Shown piece after piece: positions 12,301 to 22,551 of a stretch of 64,000 nt of DNA. Numbering within the stretch: the first letter of the stretch is position 1; every line of letters starts with the position of its first letter. The notes below the pieces were generated by a model. That model worked only from the letters and a program-made list of their open reading frames with translations, was not told the DNA's origin and searched no databases. The position numbers and the translations under genes were made by a program. Source of the stretch: Posidonia oceanica (lineage: Eukaryota; Streptophyta; Magnoliopsida; Alismatales; Posidoniaceae); assembly GCA_037176725.1 (NCBI GenBank), contig JAZBRS010000049.1, forward strand, positions 39,362,001-39,426,000, given 5' to 3'.

Positions 12301-15286
12301 CAGAGAGTTTTGGAGCAGACCGGATGATCGAGGCGTCGTCGTGGCATTCTGAAGCCACCGGAGGGTTCTTGCTGACCGTGCGGTTCTCGAGAGATGGCTG
12401 GGAGCTGGTTCTACAGACCGGAGCGGCGAGGCGAGCTCGGAGCTCGCCGGAGAAGACGGGTCAGCGGCGGTGCTGACTCGGCGAAGGAGGAAAGGAAACC
12501 CCGATCTGAGGGGTTAGGAAGCAGGAGAGGGAGGAGATTAGCTACAGGGAGAAGAAAAAAACCTGTTTCGTTGGCTGGAACGTCCCCCTGACGTAGGTGA
12601 CTTCTGTGCTTGCCGGCGGAGCTCGTCCGGTGGTTCCAGGCACTGTTGACGACTCGGGAACGCTAGGAACGGGTCGTCGGGGTGCTCCGGAGCTTCCTAG
12701 ACGCTCGGGGCAGAGCTTCGACGGCCGAAGAAGAAGATCACTTCTGTGGGTTCACAGAAGGCAGCAGGAGGTGGGTAGGGTTGTTCCCTACTCTCTGGAT
12801 CGGTTGGAGGGCACTGGCGAATTCCTGGAGGTTAGGTGACTGTATGGGGATGCTCAGGAGGGTTGATGGTGGCTTGGAGAGGAAGATCGGTCCTCGGATA
12901 GATTTCTGGTGAAGTTGACCGCAGGTGTTTGTTGTGAAAGGTTTAGTCTGTGAGGGGGAAGGAGGCCAAGGCTCTAGTGGGTCGAAGAGGTGGAGTTCTG
13001 GTGAGTTGGATGCTGGAATTTGGGAAGGAATGGCGGCCTGCTGTGCTGGGAATTCCAGGCGAAGTGGTGATGGGTTCTGTGGGTGTTTTCAGATGGTTTC
13101 GGGCGATTTCTGGGCTGATTTCCGCTGTGGGATGAAGGGAAGGAATGCTGGAGGTTTGGGTGAGATTGGGGAGCGAATTGGGAGTGATTTTGGAAGGTGT
13201 TTTGGGGTCTCGTTTGAGTCGGACGAAAGGAGAGGAAATTCTGGTTTTCTTCGGAGGAACTGGGGAGGATTCTCCCTACTCTCTCAGGCTGGGGGAGTGC
13301 AAGGAGGAAGGTGATGCTCTGGGTGAATCAAGGGTCCTCCTCTGATGCCTGGGTGCTGGCCCTTGATCTCCTTCCACTGCTGGATCTCTGATTGCCATTA
13401 ATGGCTCGGAGAGGGCGTGGCAGAAGGTTTGGCAGGTGTACGGGCAGAGAGCGGCGCACGCCGGTCCGGCCTGAGCAGGAGACGTGCAAGGCGCAAGGAC
13501 GGTCAGGTCTGGCGTCGCGCTGTCGGCAGCAGGAGCAGGTTGCAGAAGGAGAAAAAGCAAACAGAGAATGCGGGAGAAGAAGAAGGAAGGAGGAGAAGGG
13601 GTGGAGGCGGCCGTGGGCCGGGCCTGTGCGGGAAAAGAAAAAAAAGGAAAAAAAGAAAGGGAGGAGGAAAGGGCCGGTGGGCTGGACCAAAGAGAAAAGA
13701 AAAAAAAAAGCGAAAAAAAAAAGAAAGGAAGGGAAGAAAGAAAGGAGGAAGAGAAAGGAGAGAAATAAATTAAAAAAAATAAGATAAAATACAATAAAAA
13801 AAGGAAAGATTTTTTAGAGTGGTTGTGTTTTAAGTTGGAACTTTGATTAAGTTTTTAATAATTGCTTTCGATTAATTAATTAGGTTTGAAGGGATTTTAG
13901 TTTTGATTAGGGTTTTTTAGAGTTTTGTTTATTTTGATTTGTTCTTTATTTTGATTAAATACTTGTTAAGTCTTTTAAGTTATTTTCTAATTATGTTTTC
14001 CTTGTTAAGCACCAGGGATGTTAATTAGGATTTTTTTAAAGTTTGTTTCAAACTAATTAGAGTTGGTTTTGTATTTTGGATTTTGGTCCTTTTTCTTACT
14101 TAAGTCCTTTTGGTTTGCTTTTGATTTTTGTTTGTTGGGTTCTTTTAATTAATTTCTTTTTTTTTGTTAGGTCTTCTTGTTAGATTTTTAGTTAGGTGTT
14201 TTTGGATCATTTTCCCTCTTTTTTTTTTATTTGGTTTTTGTGTTCTTCCTCTTATATTTGTTAGGTTTCTTCTTTTTTCTTAATTAGTTGCCTTGGCATG
14301 TTTTAATTGTTTTCTTTTCTTTTTAGGAATTGTTTTCGATTGTTTTTTTTTTTAGTAAGGTTCTTATTTTGACTTGTTTTGATTGTTTTTTGGTTTCTTT
14401 TCTTGATTTTATAGCATTTTCTTTTGGTTGGTTCTGCATTTTTTAGTTGCATTCTTGGTTTCCCTTTTTTAGTTGGATTTAGTTTGGCTTTTGTTTTTAA
14501 TTATTTGGTTAGTTTTTTAATTATTTCTTTTTAGGATTTTGACTTGTTTCTCTTTTGCTTTAGAGTTTTAAAGGTTTTCAAAGGTTTTTTAAAGGTTTAG
14601 TGAGAGAAGAGAAGAGGAAGTTAGAAAGGAGAGGAAAAAAGAGAAATGGAGGAATAAATAGGAAAAAGAGGAGTTGAAGGAAAGTAATTTTTTGAAAATC
14701 AAAGAAAATGTTAAAAATAAGATAAAAATAGGAATAAGATTGAGAACAGATGAGAGCACAAGGGGGGCCCACAGCCAGGCAAACAAGAGGGAGAAAAGGA
14801 GGTGAAAAGAGGGAGGATAATCAGGAGAGAGTGAGGACAGAGAAAAAATAATCCAGGAGAGAGAAAAGGATAATTTGGGCAAAGGGAGGTCTTAGGGGTT
14901 TCGGAATGGGGTGAAATTTGGTGGGTGTGGGGTCTAGGGTTTCTAGTCTTGGTCCCAGGATTTTGGTTTGGTTTTGAGAAAATTTTGGAAGGGTTTTGAG
15001 GTGTAGAAAAATGGTAGTTTTGCCTAAGTTTCCTAGGGTTTTTGGGAGTGGTTTTGGTTTGAAATTCTAAGGGCCTTTTGGTGGGTTTGCTAAGTCAGGA
15101 GGGGTGAGTTTTCCTATGGATTTTGGGTAGTTTTCGGGTTCGGGAAAGGGAGGTAATCTTAGGTTGAGTTTGAGCTTGTTTTGAGGGGAAAGGGGGAGAG
15201 AATGGTGTGAGTTTGGACCTAGGTTTGGGTTCAGAAGCCACCAGAAGATTCCAAACGATCCGGACTGTCAAAATGGAGTGTCAACA
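9328..15286 (-). mobile_element. Tat-type solo LTR, 5959 bp, inside the Ulp1-like exon
   Basis: The minus strand starts TGTTGACACTCCATTTTGAC and ends GGGATTACTACA. The flanks are CCCAT at 9323-9327 and CCCAT at 15287-15291, a perfect 5-bp target duplication. The LTR opening resembles those at 38428 and 54821 (TGTAGACACYCYATTTTGAC). The closing 600 bases share the segment found at 45.2-45.7 and 57.1-57.6 kb (for example CCTAGGCACGAGTCA). No internal region is present, so it is a solo LTR left by recombination. Its G-rich and T-rich parts give many artefactual frames. Such very long LTRs are known for Tat/Ogre elements. Confidence 0.85.
10035..10995. repeat. 30-bp tandem repeat array, about 32 copies
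   Basis: The unit on the plus strand is about CGCAAAACGGTGCGAGAAAA plus CAAAGCGGCA. The period is exactly 30 bases over nearly 1 kb (two units per 60-base line), with scattered substitutions, and spacing slips by about one base near 10320-10330. Because 30 is divisible by three, stops are excluded in several frames. That explains three overlapping minus-strand frames of 341-374 codons and several plus-strand frames. It lies inside the solo LTR and is not evidence for a protein. Confidence 0.9.
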
Positions 15287-15291
15287 CCCAT

Positions 15292-15353
15292 ATAACAAAT
15301 GCCATAGATCCCTCCTACGGAGGTCAACCTCATCCGTAAAAATGAGAGAGTCC
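15292..15353 (-). pseudogene. Ulp1-like exon, 5' half (split by solo LTR)
   Basis: Preceded by a CAG acceptor, the minus strand reads DSLIFTDEVDLRRRDLWHLL and then meets the CCCAT duplication. The CAG itself overlaps the CCCTG duplication of a second solo LTR (15357-16626), so two insertions hit this 65-base exon piece at both edges. Confidence 0.6.
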
Positions 15354-15356
15354 CTG

Positions 15357-16626
15357 TGATGTAAATTTTAATTAATCGCAAGTGCACAGTGTACTATGTA
15401 GTACGTATGCAAAATACAGGTCGATCCCACAGAGAATAGTGTTTCAAAACAAAGAGATTAATTATCAGTTATTGAAAGGATAGTTGAGAGAGATGATGAT
15501 TAAGAACTAAAACTAGAAGATGTAATCAAATTAATTAAAACAACGTAGGGCTTTGAATCCATTTATGTAAAATCTAATATGCATGATTAAATCCATTCTT
15601 GTCTCTCTTCATGATCTAAATAGTTTACTCAATGGTTCTTATCCTAACAAGCATAACCTATATGCAAAGCAACATAGATTATCAAGTCCTAAGATAAAAT
15701 CACACGAAATAAACTAAATCAAATGATATATGATAGATTTGCGATTATATACACAACCCCCAATGTATTCTTCCCCAAGCATAGACTAAAAAGATATTAT
15801 CAATATTAATCTATCAAGGTTTATCGAATAATGAATGATCCATGTCGTATACATCCAGTCTACATAATCGTAGCATTTAAGCATGTGAAGACAAAGAGAA
15901 ACTTAATCACAACATATGAATATACATAAACTTCATCTAAATCCTAGATCTAAGAACTTAGCTACACATGATAATGGAAAACATAAAACTAAAAGAAAGG
16001 GAAAGAGAAGAACAAGACATAATTAATAGAAAGAAAATGAACTTCTATTGATAAAAATACATTAATTACAGAAACTAAGCTTGAAGAACTCTAAACAATG
16101 GAGGAAGAAAACTTAAGCCTAATGTTGAAGATTAAGGATCCCCTAATGTTTACACAATGGGTCCTTTTTATAGGTTTATAAGGCTTAACTGTCACATAAA
16201 CAAATCCGACTATAAATGAGAAAACTGAATTTCAATTACAAGATATTTCTACGTTATTTCTGTGATTGCGAAAGACGGAGTCAAACAAATCTGCTCTAGG
16301 CGCCTGGGAGGCGCCGGATGTGCTTTCGGGCACCTAAGGGCGCTAACTGTTCCTGAATTTTCTCCAACTTTGTTGCTTCTTTATCTTATCTTACTCTTCG
16401 TGTTCGCACACGTGGAAAAGATATATTTGATATCTTGCACGAATTTACATTTCTTTTATCCTTGGATTTGTATTTCTTTTTGTCTTTATCATTTTTCCTC
16501 CTTTTTCTCTTTTTTCTTCAGGTCCAAAGTTCCTGCACAAATTGCACAAAATACCTCGAGTAATATTATTTATGAATAAAAGAGATAAATATGGACATAA
16601 AATATGTAAGAATAATGTGCTAATCA
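15357..16626. mobile_element. solo LTR, 1270 bp, at a Ulp1-like splice acceptor
   Basis: It begins TGATGTAAATTTTAATTAAT and ends AATGTGCTAATCA (TG...CA). It is flanked by CCCTG at 15352-15356 and CCCTG at 16627-16631. The early segment GCAAGTGCACAGT and AGGTCGATCCCACAGAGA is a wording I recognise from dispersed plant repeats, but I cannot name the family. No internal coding region is present. Orientation is unknown. Confidence 0.75.
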
Positions 16627-16712
16627 CCCTGTAGTAATACGTATTTCATTAATCATCAACATTAACTTTAAATAAATGTAAATCATATATGGTATTTCAA
16701 ATTAAATGATAC

Positions 16713-16812
16713 TAGGTAATAGAGGACTTCAAGAATTCATGGATGAGATTCTTCTCATCGTCTATAATGCAGTCAAACCCATAGTAACCATATTTATTCT
16801 CTTTGATCCAAT
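16713..16812 (-). pseudogene. Ulp1-like small exon
   Basis: The minus strand reads WIKENKYGYYGFDCIIDDEK and then NLIHEFLKSSIT, between an AAG acceptor-like and a GTATCA donor-like site. It lies in order between the basic exon and the protease exons. Its assignment rests on position and open frame only. Confidence 0.45.
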
Positions 16813-16944
16813 CTTACAAGTAATGGAAAAAGAATATTTTGGTTGCCATATTTCAACATCTTCTATTGATATGTACTAATGTAAGTAATAAAACAAACAA
16901 TACGGCTAAATACATTAAACATGAATATCAAATTAGTAATTCAC

Positions 16945-17175
16945 CTCATTAGCGGGATATTCTTCCCTAGTATTTTTCGCATATGTGAATTTTTTGGTGA
17001 GCTTCCTGGTCTTTTGCACCTTTTTGCAAGGACTATTAGTGACTACAATAGGACCTTGGATATTTTTCGTCGATTGTCGTCGTCGTCCCATTCTAGTAGA
17101 TATCTTCATATAAGGAGACATCTTCTTTTCCTTTCGATCTTTACGATCGTGGACCCTTCTTACCAATGACGACTT
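16945..17175 (-). pseudogene. Ulp1-like basic exon
   Basis: A TTTTAACAG acceptor precedes an open, highly basic segment (RRVHDRKDRKEKKMSPYMKI, then TRMGRRRQSTKN). It ends at a GTGAAT donor-like site. Basic, nuclear-signal-like linkers between the N-terminal domain and the protease are common in MULE Ulp1-like proteins. Confidence 0.5.
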
Positions 17176-17369
17176 CTGTTAAAATAGAATAATATGAATT
17201 AGATGTCCAAGGATACTAACTTTATAAGATAACAAACTTTGAAATCTGAATTAGATGTCGAAGCATACTTGCTTTACTTCTTCCTTCATTTCTTCATTTC
17301 TTTTTCCTTATTCATTCTCCTCATGAACATGATGAGTGATCTACAAAAATCATATCTCATTTGCATTAA

Positions 17370-18720
17370 AACATGTAATATACAAATCATATCTCATAGA
17401 AGAGGAAATCATGTCTCATAGAAAAGTAAATCATGTCTCACAGAGAAACAAATCATGTCTCACAGAAACTCAAATCATGTCTCATAGAGAAACAAATCAT
17501 GTCTCACAGAAATTCAAATCATGTCTCACAGAAGCTCAAATCATGCCTATTAAAAACAAAAAACAATAGTCATATCTTAAAAGAAAATCATATCTCATTT
17601 GATAAAACTGTAAATCTCTATACTAAAGACAACATATCTCTTACCCTTGGTGGGACCTCTTCTTCCTTGTGTTCTTCCTCTCTCTTCTTTTCTCCCTCTC
17701 TTCCTCCTTCCTCTCCATCCTACCAAAGCAATAAAATCAATTATCAAAGAAAATCATAGCTCATTTGTGTTAAAACAATCAAATCTAATGAAACATGTAA
17801 TATATAAATCATATCTCACAGAAAGTCAAATCATGCCTATTAAAAACAAAAAACAATAGTCATATCTTAAAAGAAAATCATATCTCATTTGATAAAACAG
17901 CATATCTCATATTAAAGACAACATATCTCTTATCTTTGGTGGGACCTCCTCTTCCTTGTGTTCTTCCTCTCCTTTCTTTTCTCTCTCTCTTTCTCCTTCC
18001 TCTCCATCCTATCAAAGTAATTAAAATCAATTATCAAAGAAAATAATAGTTCATTTGTGTTAAAACAATCAAATCTAATGAAACATGTAATATATAAATC
18101 ATATCTCACAAAAGCTAAAATCATGCCTATTAAAAACAAAAAAAATAGTCATATCTCAAAAGAAAATCATATCTCATTTGATAAAACAACATATCTCTAT
18201 ACTAAAGACAACATATCTCTTACCTTTGATGGGAACTCCTCTTCCTTGTGTTCTTCCTCTCTCTTCTGTCTCTCTCTCTTCCTCTTTCCTCTCCATCCTA
18301 CCAAAGCAATTAAAATCAATTACCAAAGATAATCATAGCACATTTGTGTCAAAACAATCAAATCTAATGAAACATATAATATATAAATCATATGTCACAG
18401 AGAATCAAATCATGTCTCATAGAGAAACAAATCATGTCTCACAGAAATTCAAATCATGTCTCACAGAAACTCCAATAATGTTTCACAGAGAAACAAATCA
18501 TGTCTCACAGAGACAAATCATGTCTCATAGAGACTTAAATCATGTCTCACAGAAAAACAAATCATGTCTCACAGAAACTCAAATTATTTCTCACAGAATT
18601 CAAATCATGTCTCTTAGAAGCAAATCATATCTCATAGAATTACAATCATGTCTTACAGAAGCAAATCATATCTCACACACTTAAAAAAACAATCAAATCA
18701 TGTCACACAATCAACATTAA
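17370..18720 (-). repeat. ATCATGTCTC motif array C, with tandem module
   Basis: On the plus strand the motif appears as AATCATGTCTCACAGAAA, that is, the opposite orientation to arrays A and B. It is dense at 17385-17545 and 18395-18690. Between these lie three diverged copies of a roughly 300-base module (about 17570-17820, 17870-18120 and 18150-18380). Each module contains TCTTCCTTGTGTTCTTCCTC, then CTCTCCATCCTA, and ends CATATCTCACA. It lies in an intron of the Ulp1-like gene. Confidence 0.75.
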
Positions 18721-18756
18721 CATGAACACATACTTTGAAAAACAATCAAATCATAC

Positions 18757-19158
18757 ATTATTTACTTCAGTAGCCTCCAATTGTTTCTCTATCTCCATTC
18801 TGTGGATTTTCCACTCAATGTGTTGAACCTAAGAGTTCAACTCCTTTATTTTATAATTTAATTTACAAATTTATGCTTTCAAAGGATTATTTTCTAATTG
18901 GAGATTAGAATCAATCCGCATCTCCAATTGAGTGGTGAAATTTTCATTCCACTCAGTCTCACTCTTTTTCTCCTCCTCTCTTGCCTTTTTTTCCTTCTCT
19001 CTTGCCTTCTTCTTCTTCTCCATTGCCTTCTCCTTCTCCCCTTCTACCTCAATCTTGTTCATTTTCTTTACATTTATAAGCCAATCCCTCGATTTCTTCC
19101 TCAATGTATCGATAATCCATCTCTTAGAGGGATATGGCACAGGGGCACCTTCTTTCAC
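18757..19158 (-). pseudogene. Ulp1-like coiled-coil exon
   Basis: After a TGATAG acceptor the frame gives KEGAPVPYPSKRWIIDTLRK followed by a long charged helix (EKEKAMEKKKKAREKEKKAR). A TAA occurs near 18871 and a TAG near 18828. The same frame continues to QHIEWKIHRMEIEKQLEATE, so the helix was originally longer. Predicted coiled coil from composition only. Confidence 0.5.
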
Positions 19159-19270
19159 CTATCAAAAAAGGTAAACATGAAAAGGAAATAACTACATGAT
19201 AAACACAATGAGCAAGGGCCTCTCTTCTTTGAAAATACTACAATGTTCAAAGAATAAATGTTTCCCATAC

Positions 19271-19411
19271 CTTAGTGGCCTCTTTTCTTCAAAGAATTTC
19301 AAAAAAAAATTTGTAGACACCTCGATGCTCCACAAACTTCCAATTAAAAATTCTTGGGCTTCTTTGAAACCCAAAAGGATGTCTGAAGTCACAATGCTCA
19401 TGTAACCAAAC
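19271..19411 (-). pseudogene. Ulp1-like exon
   Basis: Bounded by a TATGTAG acceptor and a GTATGG donor-like site, it reads FGYMSIVTSDILLGFKEAQE then FLIGSLWSIEVSTNFFLKFF. It is open in this frame. The function of this segment is unknown; it is assigned by order and strand. Confidence 0.45.
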
Positions 19412-19578
19412 CTACATAATCAAATATACCATTAATAAATTCATTAATTTAAATTAAATTAAAAAGAAATAAAAACATATAGAATCTTATGTTTTCAACT
19501 ACTTACAATGAGAGTTATGGTGCAACCCTCAAGGTATCCAACATCTCCAACGATGCTTCCATGTATCCTTGCTTTGAT

Positions 19579-20175
19579 TCATTTTGACTTTACATTCAAT
19601 CCTTGCAATAGATACTGAAAGCATGCAGAGCTCCAAGCATAACTACTAATACTATCTAAATCATCTACATAGTTAAGTAAAGATGGTTTTAATTTGCCAT
19701 TTCTTTCAGAGAAAAGAAATATAGCAGAAAGATAAAGAATTAATAATTTTACAGTCCCCGCATAATCGTCTGCTTGAATGAGGCCTAATATTTGTTTGAG
19801 GATGCCAGACCTTGTAAATTCACACCTTCGAAAACAACAATCATATATTTTAGAGTTCATGGGACCATTAATAAATACGAACTTCTCTCCAATTGGAAGT
19901 CGAAGCACCAAAGAAAATTCTATTTCATTCAACTTTATTAGTTTGTCGGCAACGACAAACCCTTTTCTTTCCTCGTCGTACAAACCGATAAGTAAGTCCA
20001 GCAGATTCCTTTTAAGCTTCAAGACATTCCTCATGAAGAAAAATTGAGCAAATGGAGTTTGATTGATTAACTCCCAATGCCGAGGATGTAACTTGGGGGT
20101 CAACTCTCTGATAGTCTTCACAAAATTTGTTTGAGAACAATGGCTCTTTAATACATAAAGAGTCTCACTATTTTT
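19579..20175 (-). pseudogene. Ulp1-like N-terminal conserved exon (DUF1985-like)
   Basis: The longest exon of the gene. Recognisable segments are HWELINQTPFAQFFFMRN, LNEIEFSLVLRLPIGEKFVF and LIQADDYAGTVKLLILYLSA. They match the style of the N-terminal domain common in plant transposon-encoded Ulp1-like proteins, including a paired 'FxLxxRLPIG' strand and a helix-rich end. The frame stops at TGA (19579-19581). A different frame beyond it (MEASLEMLDTLRVAP) looks like the true continuation and also contains a TAA, so one indel and one nonsense change are likely. The 5' splice phase does not fit the preceding mini-exon with the acceptors I can see. Confidence 0.6.
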
Positions 20176-20217
20176 CTTCCTTGAAATATCCGTTAAAAAA
20201 ATAAATAACTATATTTA

Positions 20218-20245
20218 GAAAAGTATACCTGAAGGAGTCATTGAC
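20218..20245 (-). other. exon-less remnant of the mini-exon module
   Basis: The plus strand AGTATACCTGAAGGAGTCATTGAC fuses the donor side and acceptor-side flank of the neighbouring module at 20319-20375 (AGTATACCTAAAG...CTACAAGGAGTCATTGAC), with the exon body missing. It looks like a copy that lost its exon. Confidence 0.5.
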
Positions 20246-20326
20246 AAATTTATCATGTAAACAGTAATAGATAAACAGCAATATCATGTTATATCAATCA
20301 TATATCATTTGCAGAAAAAAGTATAC

Positions 20327-20356
20327 CTAAAGAACCACTTCCAGTCTTATTTGTAC
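20327..20356 (-). CDS. Ulp1-like mini-exon 5 (30 nt)
   Basis: AG|GT...G|GTATAC borders enclose 30 nt encoding TNKTGSGSL with split codons at both ends (2 + 27 + 1). It has the same phase as the four longer mini-exons upstream and could be skipped or included without frame change. Confidence 0.5.
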   Translation of the reverse strand, partial: VQIRLEVVL

Positions 20357-20486
20357 CTACAAGGAGTCATTGACAATTTTATCATGTAAACAGTAATATG
20401 TAAACAGCAATATGTAAACTGCAATATCATGTTATATCAAACAGCAATAAACAACAATCATATCTCATTTGCAGAAAAAAGTATAC

Positions 20487-20549
20487 CTAAAGAAGAAGAA
20501 CTTGCAAGCTTAGCCTTTTTTAGTGTAGGCTCTTTCATTACGGTTGAAC
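20487..20549 (-). CDS. Ulp1-like mini-exon 4 (63 nt)
   Basis: Encodes STVMKEPTLKKAKLASSSSL, with split codons at both ends (2 + 60 + 1 nt). It is bounded by a TTGTAG acceptor and a G|GTATAC donor. It is a clear paralogue of the exons at 20710, 21229 and 21883. Confidence 0.6.
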
Positions 20550-20709
20550 CTACAACAAGTAATCATATTTATCAAGTACAATGATATTTTACTTTGGTGT
20601 AGACAGAAATCATGTTTCATGTGAATATATCTCATGTTTCATTTGCAGACCATACACTAATCTTATGCAATTATCAGAAATCATATCTCATTTGTAGAAA
20701 AAAATATAC

Positions 20710-20781
20710 CTAAAGAAGAAGAACTTGCAAGCTTAGCATTTTTTGGCGTAGGTGGTGTAAACTCTTTCATTATAGTTGTAC
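20710..20781 (-). CDS. Ulp1-like mini-exon 3 (72 nt)
   Basis: Encodes TTIMKEFTPPTPKNAKLASS plus SSL, split codons 2 + 69 + 1 nt, between AG|GTAC and G|GTATAT borders. Compared with its neighbours it has Phe in place of Pro or Leu after KE and a Pro-Pro-Thr-Pro tract. Confidence 0.6.
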
Positions 20782-21228
20782 CTATAATAAGCAATCATAT
20801 TTATCAAAAACAATGATATCTCACTTTGGTGTATACAGAAATCATGTCTTATGTTATGTCATACACTATATTATGCAATTATCAGCAATTATATCTCATT
20901 TGCAGTAAAGAAATAGCAATCATATCTTACATATTCAATCATGTCTCATATAAGCAGAAATAGTAATCATATTTTTCATATACAATCATGTCTCATGTAA
21001 GATGCAATCATGTCTCATATAAGTAGAAATAATGTATCATGTAAGCAGCAATCATGTCTCATAAAATCATATCTTACATATACAATCATGTATCATGTAA
21101 GAAGCAATCATGTCTCATATAAACGGAAATCATGTTTCATGTAAGCAGAAATCATGTCTCATGTCATGCAATACACTAATTTTATGCGATTATTAGAAAT
21201 CATATCTCATTTGCAGAAAAAAGTATAC

Positions 21229-21303
21229 CTAAAGAAGTTGCAAGCATAGCCTTTTTTGGTGGTGGTGGTGGTGGTGGTGTAGGCTCTTTCATTACACTTG
21301 TAC
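21229..21303 (-). CDS. Ulp1-like mini-exon 2 (75 nt, polyproline)
   Basis: Encodes TSVMKEPT, seven prolines, then KKAMLATSL, with split codons 2 + 72 + 1 nt. The (GGT)7 run on the plus strand is a trinucleotide repeat inside a coding exon. This explains its extra length relative to its 63-nt paralogues without loss of frame. Confidence 0.6.
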
Positions 21304-21882
21304 CTACAACAAGCAATCATATTTATCAAAAACAATGATATGTCACTTTGGTGTAGACAGAAATCATGTTTCATATCATACACTAATCTTATACAATTAT
21401 CATAAATCATATCTCATTTGCAGAAAAAAATCATGTCTCATATAAGCATAAATCATGTCTCATATAAGCAGAAATCATGTCAAATGCAATCATATCTTAC
21501 ATATACAATCATGTCTTATGTAAGAAGCAATCATGTCTCATATAAACAGAAATAATGTCTCATGTAAGAAGAAATCATGTCTCATGTGAACATATACATT
21601 TAAATTTATCAAAAAAATCATGTCTCATTTGAACATATACAATCAAATTAGAAGGAAACAAAATGAACATTCTAAAGTTAAAGACAATGGCGATGGTAAG
21701 GACATCAATGGTAGAGTGTCCATGAAAGTCTAACTAATATCATGTCTCATATAAGATGCGATCATGTCTCATATAAGCAGAAATCATGTCTCATGTGAAC
21801 ATATCTCATGTCTCATATCATGCCATACACTAATCTTATGCAATTATCAGAAATCATATCTCATTTGCAGAAAAAAATATAC

Positions 21883-21945
21883 CTAAAGAAGTTACAAGTT
21901 TAGCCTTTTTTAGTGGTAGTGTAAGCTCTTTCATTACAGTTGTAC
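21883..21945 (-). CDS. Ulp1-like mini-exon 1 (63 nt)
   Basis: Encodes TTVMKELTLPLKKAKLVTSL with split codons 2 + 60 + 1 nt. Its 5' split codon is completed by the single base left at the end of the start exon (22485-22551), so the phases agree. Confidence 0.6.
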
Positions 21946-22484
21946 CTAAAACAAGGAATCATATTTATCAAAAACAATGATATCTCACTTTGGTGTAGAC
22001 AGAAATCATGTCTCATGTCTTGTCATACACTAATCTTATGCAATTATCAGAAATCATATTTAATTTGCAGAAAAAAATCATGTCTCATATAAACAGAAAT
22101 CATGTCTCATGTGAATATATACATTCAAATTTATCAAAAAAATCATGTTTCATGCGAACATACACAATCAAATTAAAAGGAAATGAAAGGAACATTCTAA
22201 AGTTAAAGACAATGACGATGGTAAGCACATCAATGGTAGAGTAACCATGAAAGTCTAACTAATATCATCTTTTTTTGAATAAAAAGGAAACAAAATCAGG
22301 ATACTATTGAAATATATTAGCAACAACAAGATAAGCTCAGGATACACAATAAAGCAAAGGAGAACTATACAGAGGCTTTTCCCATAAATACAGTAGAGAA
22401 TAGGGATAAACTGTTATGCACAAATAAATTAGATAATGCACATTCATATCACACAAATCATGTTAGATAAAAAAGGAATCATAC

Positions 22485-22551
22485 TTCTTGTCACTCGCTT
22501 CTCAAATGTGAATAACACTCTTTTCCTTTTGGCTGGCATCTTAGTCCTCAT
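22485..22551 (-). CDS. putative start exon of the Ulp1-like gene
   Basis: Two in-frame ATGs (22549-22551 and 22537-22539) start a short basic peptide, MRTKMPAKRKRVLFTFEKRV then TR, ending at a GTATGA donor with one base left over. KRKR could be a nuclear signal. It is 67 nt long, phase 1, and fits every mini-exon downstream. No promoter was identified; the terminal repeat about 500 bases upstream may supply it. Confidence 0.5.

Larger units (their letters stand above)
8448..22551 (-). pseudogene. Ulp1-like cysteine protease gene of the MULE (multi-exon, broken)
   Basis: Plant MULEs often carry a gene with a C-terminal Ulp1/C48 peptidase domain, the fold that processes SUMO; the native role in the transposon is unknown. 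Reading the minus strand from the right I recognise: a start exon (22485-22551); four phase-symmetric mini-exons plus a shorter one (21945 down to 20327); an N-terminal conserved exon (19579-20175); a short exon (19271-19411); a coiled-coil exon (about 18757-19158); a basic exon (16945-17175); a small exon (16713-16812); and the protease exons (15353 down to 8448). In-frame stops occur in several exons, and two solo LTRs interrupt the protease part. The convergent layout relative to the transposase is typical of two-gene MULEs. Exon borders are inferred from GT/AG signals only. Confidence 0.7.

Noticed and set aside
12102..13794. Many GC-rich and purine-rich frames
   Set aside because: They lie inside the Tat-type solo LTR, conflict on both strands and have low-complexity composition.
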